The notes under the pieces were generated by a model. That model saw only the letters and a program-made list of their open reading frames with translations. It was not told where the DNA came from and ran no database searches. From CALBZG01 sp964486295 (GTDB lineage: Bacteria; Bacillota; Clostridia; Peptostreptococcales; Anaerovoracaceae), in the NCBI GenBank assembly GCA_964486295.1, contig CAZAMF010000017.1, positions 1 to 14,660 of the forward strand: a stretch of DNA of 14,660 nt, written 5' to 3'. The translations under genes were made by a program, and so were the position numbers. Positions 1-5,820 of the stretch are shown here, piece by piece. Within the stretch, counting starts at the first letter, position 1. The number at the start of each line of letters is the position of its first letter.

Positions 1-8
1 GTGGCGGC

Positions 9-74
9 AAGATATATATTACTATCATCCAGGGCCTTTGTCAACGACTTTTTAGTAGTTTTTTTGTGTTTTTT
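9..74 (-). promoter_or_regulatory. Strong sigma-A promoter with phased A-tracts, reading off the left edge
   Basis: On the minus strand a perfect -35 TTGACA (plus positions 39-44) is followed by a 17-base spacer and a -10 TAATAT (16-21). Transcription would start near position 9 and leave the window. Upstream of the -35, three A-runs on the minus strand (49-53, 59-65, 69-74) are centred about 10-11 bases apart, as in UP elements or bent DNA at rRNA and tRNA promoters. The -10 matches consensus at only 4 of 6 positions, although the sequence around it is all A/T. The gene served is outside the window. A stable RNA operon is an inference from the promoter style. Confidence 0.7.
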
Positions 75-115
75 CTCTTCCGGATTTTCGTTGATTTTTC
101 AACCTTTATCCTATT

Positions 116-1333
116 TTACTTCGATTTATGGAGCCCGAAAAGCAAATATAGAGCTACCCCGACGACATTATAAACAGCAAAGAACAGGTATACGCCGGTG
201 CCGCCCGCTGCATCCAGGACCAATCCTCCAATCAGTTGGCAGATGATCGTGGAGAGACTGGATACTGCGTAGTAAAGTGAGATGGCCATCCCCAGATGTT
301 TCTTCTCTACAGTTTTATTGATGTATCGGATGAATTCCACCAGAATGATCCCATTGACCATGCCTTGAAGGAAGAACATCGCTATGATCCAATTGGATGG
401 CGGTCCGAAGCTGTACCAGCCGAATCTCAGAACGGATATAAACATGCTGGCCAGCAGTGTTTTCTCTATCGTGAATCTGGCCGAGATCCGTGGGGACAAG
501 GCCATGAACACAGTTTCACTGCCTACCATGAGTAGGAAGGCCGTGCCGATTCCGGCTATGCTTCCTCCACATTCTATATATAGAAAACTGAAGTAGGTGT
601 TATTTGCTACATTGGTACCCAGCAGAAAGAAAGAAGCGGCAATGATGCCCAGCAGTTTCCGGTTTTGTATGACTTCCCTGTATCTTGTTTTGCCATGGAT
701 GATCTCATCATGGTCTTTGAGCTCTTCCATGATGGCTTCACTTTGCTCTTCATCCGAAGCGGTCACTCTGGACTGCCATACGGCCATCTGTCCGTGGCCT
801 CTTTTTTCGGTTCGGATGATCGCCAGGACAAAAATAGCCGCAACAATAAAGCAGATCGTATAACCGGCGAAAATAATTCCAAGGCCGAAAACTTCCGCGA
901 TCCTGCCTGCAATGAAAACCGCCATCGCAAAGCCGATGCAGCCCCACTTCCTCACAGCGCTGAAAGGCTGATTGGCTTCGATGGTCATCGCATCGGAAAG
1001 CCCCATGATCGGCGCCTGAAAAAAGTAAAGAACAATAAAGCCGATTAAAAACGGCCAGTATCCGTGAAGCCATACAAGGCTGCCGCCGATGGAAGCCGCA
1101 GCAAAGCATAGCCACATCACCATCAGTTTCTTGTTTTTTCTATTATTATATTTCTCACCCCAGAAAGCTGTAGCAAAAATCGCCATAGCTGTTCCCGCCG
1201 AAGTGATGGTGCCGATTTGTGCGCCTGACAACCCCATGCCCGTCAGATACTGCCCCAGCAAAGGAAGCAGCACGCCTATGGCAGCATATGAAAAGGTGCA
1301 TAAGGCCACATAATTATAATAGATCTTTTTCAT
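116..1333 (-). CDS. MFS transporter, about 12 membrane segments, substrate unknown
   Basis: Integral membrane transporter of the major facilitator superfamily, probably an inner-membrane proton-coupled or facilitative carrier. With a start at 1333 it is 405 residues, the normal MFS length. Hydrophobic segments fall into two halves separated by a charged cytoplasmic loop of about 50 residues, rich in Glu, Lys and His, near the middle. The loop after the second membrane segment (GEKYNNRKNKK) resembles the MFS motif A region, but an Asn stands where Asp is usual. The composition recalls the LacY/nucleoside-symporter-like MFS_1 group, but the substrate cannot be told. The start is uncertain: in-frame ATGs lie at 1360, 1345 and 1333, none with a well-placed ribosome binding site. 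I chose 1333 because MKKIYYNY leads straight into the first membrane helix. It overlaps the end of rqcP by 20 bases, so translational coupling to rqcP is likely. No clear terminator follows. Confidence 0.85.
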   Translation of the reverse strand: MKKIYYNYVALCTFSYAAIGVLLPLLGQYLTGMGLSGAQIGTITSAGTAMAIFATAFWGEKYNNRKNKKLMVMWLCFAAASIGGSLVWLHGYWPFLIGFIVLYFFQAPIMGLSDAMTIEANQPFSAVRKWGCIGFAMAVFIAGRIAEVFGLGIIFAGYTICFIVAAIFVLAIIRTEKRGHGQMAVWQSRVTASDEEQSEAIMEELKDHDEIIHGKTRYREVIQNRKLLGIIAASFFLLGTNVANNTYFSFLYIECGGSIAGIGTAFLLMVGSETVFMALSPRISARFTIEKTLLASMFISVLRFGWYSFGPPSNWIIAMFFLQGMVNGIILVEFIRYINKTVEKKHLGMAISLYYAVSSLSTIICQLIGGLVLDAAGGTGVYLFFAVYNVVGVALYLLFGLHKSK

Positions 1334-1571
1334 CGATGATTTCATACATGCCGGCGGCATCTTCCTTCTTTACAGATTCTGTAAGAGCCGTAACCCTTGC
1401 CGTAAGTTTGCTGTTTCCGAACTGTATGGTGATTATATCGCCTATCTTGACTTCGTTGCCGGGTTTAGCGGCTTTTCCGTTTAACAGTACCCGTGTGGTG
1501 TCGCAGGCTTCCTTGGCAACGCTTCTTCTTTTGATCAATCTGGAATTTTTTAAATATTTGTCTATTCTCAT
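1314..1571 (-). CDS. rqcP: RqcP, S4-domain ribosome quality control factor
   Basis: Small RNA-binding protein of 85 residues, nearly all an S4 domain. It starts MRIDKYLKNSRLIKRR and continues with the typical VLLNGKAAKPGNEVKIGDII turn-rich half. In B. subtilis the orthologue (YabO) binds the obstructed 50S subunit together with RqcH, and it keeps poly-alanine tailing of stalled nascent chains processive. The place in the genome supports the assignment, since yabO lies close behind yabN/mazG in Bacillus as it does here. In this window HU and a terminator stand between them, so expression probably depends on read-through or on a weak promoter I cannot see. The ribosome binding site is modest (AAGGGAAAG ahead of the ATG). 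The 3' end overlaps the MFS gene. The yabP, yabQ and divIC genes that follow in Bacillus are not present here. Confidence 0.9.
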   Translation of the reverse strand: MRIDKYLKNSRLIKRRSVAKEACDTTRVLLNGKAAKPGNEVKIGDIITIQFGNSKLTARVTALTESVKKEDAAGMYEIIDEKDLL

Positions 1572-1594
1572 CGTCTTTCCCTTTTAGGAAATAT

Positions 1595-1621
1595 AAAAAG
1601 AGGGCAACCTTCGCCGCCCTC
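1595..1621 (-). terminator. Rho-independent terminator between HU and rqcP
   Basis: On the minus strand GAGGGC (plus 1616-1621) pairs with GCCCTC (1600-1605) across a 10-base loop and is followed at once by five T residues (plus 1595-1599) and further AT. It lies 23 bases beyond the HU stop codon and 24 bases before rqcP. It should end most HU transcripts and leave rqcP and the transporter at a lower level. Confidence 0.85.
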
Positions 1622-1643
1622 CTCTACTTATGAATTATAATTT

Positions 1644-1922
1644 CTATTTATTTACAGCGTCTTTAAGAGCTTTGCCTGCTTTAAATACAGGTGCATTTGA
1701 AGCTTCAATCTTGATCACTTCGCCAGGCTTTCTAGGGTTTCTTCCCTGTCTTGCTTTTCTTCCGCGAGTTTCAAATGTACCAAAACCGATCAGCTGAACT
1801 TTTTCCTTTCTGACGAGAGCATCCTCCACTACATCAATAAATGCATTCACTGCAACCTCTGCATCCTTCTTAGTCATGTTTGCTTTTTCTGCAACTGCAG
1901 CTACTAATTCTGCCTTGTTCAT
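1644..1922 (-). CDS. hup: HU-family histone-like DNA-binding protein
   Basis: Nucleoid protein of 92 residues, the usual HU length, that bends and compacts DNA as a dimer. The sequence shows the N-terminal helices (MNKAELVAAVAEKANMTKKDAE), the central QLIGFGTFETR strand and the basic DNA-binding arm with RNPRKPGEVIKI at residues 61-72, followed by the C-terminal VFKAGKALKDAVN helix. A start at 1922 is preferred over the longer upstream reading because a perfect AAGGAGG (1931-1937) sits 8 bases before this ATG and family members begin with MNK. It follows mazG by 43 bases and is followed by a strong terminator, which suits a highly expressed gene at the end of a transcript. I see no clear promoter of its own in the short gap. 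One could lie inside the end of mazG. Confidence 0.95.
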   Translation of the reverse strand: MNKAELVAAVAEKANMTKKDAEVAVNAFIDVVEDALVRKEKVQLIGFGTFETRGRKARQGRNPRKPGEVIKIEASNAPVFKAGKALKDAVNK

Positions 1923-1965
1923 GTACAATTCCTCCTTAATAATTTGATGATCGTTCATTGGACTT

Positions 1966-2808
1966 TTAATCGTTCTTCAGGGTTTTTGCGTATTCCCAAA
2001 GAACGTCCATTTCTTCCAAAGACATCTCTTCAAGCCTTTTGCCGGAAGCCGCAGCGGCCTTTTCGATCTCAGAAAATCTTCTAATGAACTTTTCCGAGGT
2101 CAGATTTAAAGCCTCTTCGGGATCTACGCCCAGAAATCTTGCAGTATTTACTGCCGAAAAAATCAAATCGCCCAACTCTTCGACGATCTGATGCTTTTGA
2201 CCGGATTCTGCCGCTTCTTTCAATTCCGACACTTCTTCATCAATCTTTTGAAAAGCACACGCGACATCATCCCAGTCAAACCCAACCTCAGCAGCCCTTG
2301 CCTGAATCTTATAACTGCGAGTTAAAGCCGGCAGGGCTTTGGGTACTGCCGAAAGCCTTGCCGTATGCGAGGCCTCTCCATGCTCTCTTCTTTTGACATT
2401 TTCCCATTTTTCAAGGGCTTTGTCAATAGAATTAGCTTCTTCCCTTAAAAAAACATGGGGATGGCGGCGAAGCATTTTTTCACATTCTTTGTTAATTACA
2501 TCCGTAAGATTAAATCTGTTCTGCTCCTCTGCCAGTGATGAATGAAACAGTACCTGAAGGAAGACATCGCCCAGTTCTTCTTCAAGGTTGTCATAATTTT
2601 CCGTATTGATCGCCTCGACAACCTCATAGGCTTCTTCCAGCATACAGACTCTGAGCGTCTCATGAGTTTGCTCCCTGTCCCAGGGGCATTCTCTGCGAAG
2701 TACCTTCAGGATATCGCTCAGCCTCCTGACCGCCTCCTCCGCGTTTCGGGCCTCTTGGGTCAGATTTTCATATTCCGGAATGCATATCATCCCTGATTTT
2801 ACAGACAT
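1966..2808 (-). CDS. mazG: MazG nucleoside triphosphate pyrophosphohydrolase
   Basis: Hydrolyses (d)NTPs to monophosphate and pyrophosphate, clearing non-canonical or excess nucleotides. The protein is 280 residues and has two tandem all-alpha MazG domains. The first has CPWDREQTHETL (41-52) and the metal-binding pairs EEAYE (58-62) and EELGD (77-81). The second has EEVSE (191-195) and EELGD (210-214), so both look able to bind Mg2+. Bacillus YabN is about 490 residues because it carries an N-terminal tetrapyrrole-methylase-like domain. That domain is absent here, making this protein like the shorter E. coli form. A good ribosome binding site (GAGGGGAG) precedes the ATG at 2808. The gene starts 18 bases after the flippase gene, so the two are probably co-transcribed. 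Synteny with yabM-yabN supports the call. Confidence 0.95.
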   Translation of the reverse strand: MSVKSGMICIPEYENLTQEARNAEEAVRRLSDILKVLRRECPWDREQTHETLRVCMLEEAYEVVEAINTENYDNLEEELGDVFLQVLFHSSLAEEQNRFNLTDVINKECEKMLRRHPHVFLREEANSIDKALEKWENVKRREHGEASHTARLSAVPKALPALTRSYKIQARAAEVGFDWDDVACAFQKIDEEVSELKEAAESGQKHQIVEELGDLIFSAVNTARFLGVDPEEALNLTSEKFIRRFSEIEKAAAASGKRLEEMSLEEMDVLWEYAKTLKND

Positions 2809-2826
2809 AGTTCTCCCCTCACCTGA

Positions 2827-4428
2827 TTACCTGACAAATTTATCAACGATTCTAACAAGTTTCGACCCTTTCGGAAGCTTCAGCACTTCATCCCTGCTGA
2901 TGGACTTCGTGACGAAAAGAAGTATTCCATAGGTGAATGCGGCGACAATGACAGCCAGCATTGTTGCAATTGCATTGCTGGACAGTATCATAAAACAAAC
3001 CTTATAGCAAAGCCAGGCGAGTAGAGCCATGGCCAGCGCTGATAATCCCGGTTTGATATACGTGAGTTTGATATCAAATTGCGCGCCGGTATATTTACGG
3101 ACCGCTATCAGATTCAGAACAGAGGCGACAATGTACGCGCACACAGTTCCGATCGCGGCGCCCTTGACATTGACAGAATAAATCCCTGCAAGCCACCAGG
3201 TCACGCCGATTTTTACCACAGCACCAATGGCCAGATTGCATACGGGGATCAATTGTTTCCCGATTCCCTGCAATACACCAGTCAGTGTTTGTATCGTAGA
3301 AAGAAAAATAACGCCGAATGCCATGATAACCAGGCACGGAGCGGCAGCCAGCGCGCTTTCCCGTTGGAAAGGATAAAGCAGCAGCATGATTTGTTCCGCA
3401 AGGATCATGAGTCCGAATGCGCACGGAAACCCCGCGATCATGGAGCTTCTGAGGCCAAGCTCTATGTTTTCTCTGAGGAAAACCGTATCCTTCTGTTTCC
3501 AGGCCATTGCCACCGTAGGAACCAGGCTCATGGAAACCGCCTGGGTCAGCACCTGCGGGAAATTGATCAGCGGCCCGGCAAATCCGGAAAGCTGCCCGTA
3601 CAGGTCTTCGGATTGCGCGGCTGTCCAGCCGGCATAAGCCAGTCTCCGCATGATGATCGCCACATCGATGAAATTCATGATCGGCATAATCGCCGCTCCG
3701 ATGGTGATGGGCACCGCAATCACCAGGATTTTGGCCAAAATTCTGCGGCCGGACTCGATTCCCAGTTCGGCTGTTTTTTCAATATCTTCTCTGAAATCTT
3801 CTTTTCTTCTTATATATATGATTGCGACCGTGATCAATCCGGCTATCCCACCGGCTGTTGCGCCGGAAGCCGCCCCCGCCGCCGCCTCCATCGTTCCTGT
3901 TTTGATCAGCACATAGGCCAGCGACAACCCAAGTCCCACACGGAAAAGCTGTTCGACAACCTGAGAGGTCGCAGTAGGCTTCATATTCTGCATTCCCTGG
4001 AAATAGCCTCTAAAAGCCGCCATGACCGAAACGAAAAGCAAAGCCGGCGCAATCGCCTTCATGGCATAGAGAGCTCCTTCCATATTGATGAGTTCAACGA
4101 TCTTCTCCGCTCCGAAATAGCACACTGAAAACGAGCTGAGTCCAATGCACAAGAGCAAAGTGAAGGATGTCCTGAAAACCTTATGCGCTGCATGGTAGTG
4201 GCCGGAGGCAATACGCTCCGACACCATCCGGGAGATGGCAACAGGAATCCCGGCCGTAGCCAGCATCATAAAAAACACATAAACAGGGTATGCCGCCTGA
4301 TAATAGGCCATACCCTGGGTACCGATCATATTCGCCAATGGGATCCTGAAAAAAGCACCTAATACTTTTATCACGATCCCGGCGGCTGCAAGGATCACCG
4401 CCCCTTGCATAAAGGTCTTCTTAGTCAT
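2827..4428 (-). CDS. YabM/SpoVB-like polysaccharide flippase (MOP superfamily)
   Basis: Multi-pass membrane protein of 533 residues in the SpoVB/YabM/MurJ-like branch of the oligosaccharidyl-lipid exporter superfamily. The N-terminus (FMQGAVILAAAGIVIKVLGAFFRIPLANMIG, read in two parts) is characteristic of this branch. About 14 hydrophobic segments follow. Relatives move lipid-linked sugars such as lipid II or exopolysaccharide precursors across the cytoplasmic membrane, and SpoVB is needed for the spore cortex in Bacillus. The place directly ahead of mazG equals that of yabM in B. subtilis, so YabM is the better match than SpoVB, but the substrate is not known. A GTG at 4431 could also start it. 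I chose the ATG at 4428, which lies 6 bases after GGAG (4435-4438). It begins 32 bases after the amidohydrolase stop. Confidence 0.88.
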   Translation of the reverse strand: MTKKTFMQGAVILAAAGIVIKVLGAFFRIPLANMIGTQGMAYYQAAYPVYVFFMMLATAGIPVAISRMVSERIASGHYHAAHKVFRTSFTLLLCIGLSSFSVCYFGAEKIVELINMEGALYAMKAIAPALLFVSVMAAFRGYFQGMQNMKPTATSQVVEQLFRVGLGLSLAYVLIKTGTMEAAAGAASGATAGGIAGLITVAIIYIRRKEDFREDIEKTAELGIESGRRILAKILVIAVPITIGAAIMPIMNFIDVAIIMRRLAYAGWTAAQSEDLYGQLSGFAGPLINFPQVLTQAVSMSLVPTVAMAWKQKDTVFLRENIELGLRSSMIAGFPCAFGLMILAEQIMLLLYPFQRESALAAAPCLVIMAFGVIFLSTIQTLTGVLQGIGKQLIPVCNLAIGAVVKIGVTWWLAGIYSVNVKGAAIGTVCAYIVASVLNLIAVRKYTGAQFDIKLTYIKPGLSALAMALLAWLCYKVCFMILSSNAIATMLAVIVAAFTYGILLFVTKSISRDEVLKLPKGSKLVRIVDKFVR

Positions 4429-4460
4429 CACGATCTCCGTCAGTTTATGAATTTTGTTTT

Positions 4461-5753
4461 CTACAGTTCACTCAATATCCTAGCCGTGGATTTCCCTGCA
4501 CCGGATATAACCCGTTCAATATCAATCGTGGTATATTCACCGTCTTTATAAAGCACACGGCCGTCTACCATTGTAAGAACCACATCACTTCCGGATGCGG
4601 AGTACACGATATTGTTCAAGATGTTATGCACCGGCTTCATATGCGGCTGGTGGATGTCCAGAACGATCAGGTCCGCTTTATATCCAACTGCCAGTCTTCC
4701 GCAATCGTTCCTTCCCTGGCCTTTTGCTCCGCCCAGAGTTGCTGCCGTCAGCGCCTGCCTTGGGGTCACTGCAGTGGGATCGCCATAGTACATCTTAGAA
4801 ACCAGTGCGAAAGCTTTGATCTCCTCTATGAAATTCAGGCTGTTATTGCTAGCCACGCTGTCTGTTCCTATGGCAACGTTGATTCCTCTCTTCAGGAGTT
4901 CCGGCACATTGCAGACTCCGCTGGCCAGTTTAAGATTGCTGACCGGATTGCTGGCCACAGTTACACCTTTTGCTTTCAGAATGTCAAAGTCCTCGCCTTC
5001 CAGCCATACACAATGAGCGGCGGTCGTTCTTGTATCCAGCAACCCCTGCGCAGCAAAATATTGAGCCGGCGTAAGACCGTATTTATTTTTGCACGCTTCG
5101 TGTTCAAATTTCGTTTCGGATACATGCACATGCATATTGGCTCCGATTTCTTTGGTATATTCAGCTAATGCTTTCGCTGTTGCGGGGTCCGAGGTGTATT
5201 CTGCATGAAGACTCATATCCACGCGGATCCGCCCCTGCTCCGCTCCATTATAATTCTTGAATAGGGCTTTCATTTCACGGGCTCCGTCCATGGCCCAGAG
5301 ATCCTCTCCCGTAAAATTCGTTATGCTCCTGGAAATATTATTTTTAGTTCCGCTTTCCGCGATCGCCTTAATCATGGCTTCGGAAAAATAGTACATATCT
5401 GTTGTAGAAACGATGCCGAACCGGATTGATTCCGCCATGGCAAGCAATGTGCCGTAATAAACATCTTCGTCTCTGAGTTTGGCTTCAAACGGGAATATCT
5501 TCGTGTTCAGCCAATCCTGCAACGCCAGATTCTCGCCATATCCTCTCATGAGAGTCATCGGTGAATGGGCATGGCTGTTAACGAATCCGGTCATCAACAA
5601 TTTCTCTTTTCCGTCGTAAATTTCTCCGTATCCGGCCGAGACTTCAGGCGGAGTATCTCCCACATAGTCTATAGTATCCCCGAGAGTGGCCACATACATG
5701 TTTTGCTTCGGGTCCAGGTTTTCATCCAGAATGGTAATATTTTTAAAAAGCAT
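4461..5753 (-). CDS. Amidohydrolase, SAH/methylthioadenosine deaminase type
   Basis: Metal-dependent hydrolase of 430 residues in the amidohydrolase superfamily, closest by eye to the S-adenosylhomocysteine / 5'-methylthioadenosine deaminase (MtaD) and TrzA/AtzA-like group. Visible ligands are HAH at 61-63 within GFVNSHAHSP, the HVHVSE block with H210 and E213, H247 in AAHCVW, and D298 in IGTDSV. This is a full set for a mononuclear metal site. The C-terminal KADLIVLD segment is the returning strand of the beta-sandwich. Members convert adenosine derivatives to inosine derivatives, and some act on guanine or cytosine derivatives, so the exact substrate is open. A strong AAGGAGG (5763-5769) precedes the ATG by 9 bases. 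It stands between mfd and the yabM-like gene, where Bacillus has spoVT. A possible promoter lies just upstream. Confidence 0.87.
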   Translation of the reverse strand: MLFKNITILDENLDPKQNMYVATLGDTIDYVGDTPPEVSAGYGEIYDGKEKLLMTGFVNSHAHSPMTLMRGYGENLALQDWLNTKIFPFEAKLRDEDVYYGTLLAMAESIRFGIVSTTDMYYFSEAMIKAIAESGTKNNISRSITNFTGEDLWAMDGAREMKALFKNYNGAEQGRIRVDMSLHAEYTSDPATAKALAEYTKEIGANMHVHVSETKFEHEACKNKYGLTPAQYFAAQGLLDTRTTAAHCVWLEGEDFDILKAKGVTVASNPVSNLKLASGVCNVPELLKRGINVAIGTDSVASNNSLNFIEEIKAFALVSKMYYGDPTAVTPRQALTAATLGGAKGQGRNDCGRLAVGYKADLIVLDIHQPHMKPVHNILNNIVYSASGSDVVLTMVDGRVLYKDGEYTTIDIERVISGAGKSTARILSEL

Positions 5754-5786
5754 ATTCCCAAGCCTCCTTCGTGTTTTATGAACAGC

Positions 5787-5820
5787 GTGTTATTATAACA
5801 CATCTATGTCAGCAGTTCCA
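5787..5820 (-). promoter_or_regulatory. Possible internal promoter inside a palindrome, before the amidohydrolase
   Basis: Between the mfd stop and the amidohydrolase lies GTGTTATTATAACAC (5787-5801), with 7-base arms around one central base. On the minus strand it contains a perfect -10 TATAAT (plus 5792-5797) preceded by TG at the extended position. The -35 at 17 bases (TGGAAC, 5815-5820) is poor. The overlap of an extended -10 with a palindrome suggests a regulated start, but this is inference. Confidence 0.45.

Noticed and set aside
90..103. GTTGATTTTTCAAC hairpin just after the MFS stop as a terminator
   Set aside because: The stem is only 5 base pairs and on the minus strand no T-run follows it. 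The following DNA is A-rich. It is not a convincing terminator.
1..246. Plus-strand open frame at the left edge
   Set aside because: It covers the promoter region and the 3' end of the MFS gene in antisense, its translation is low complexity at first, and no family is recognisable.
3079..4128. Plus-strand open frame of 349 codons opposite the flippase gene
   Set aside because: The translation is rich in Arg, His and Ser without any family pattern, and the minus strand encodes a clear full-length membrane protein. It is a shadow frame.
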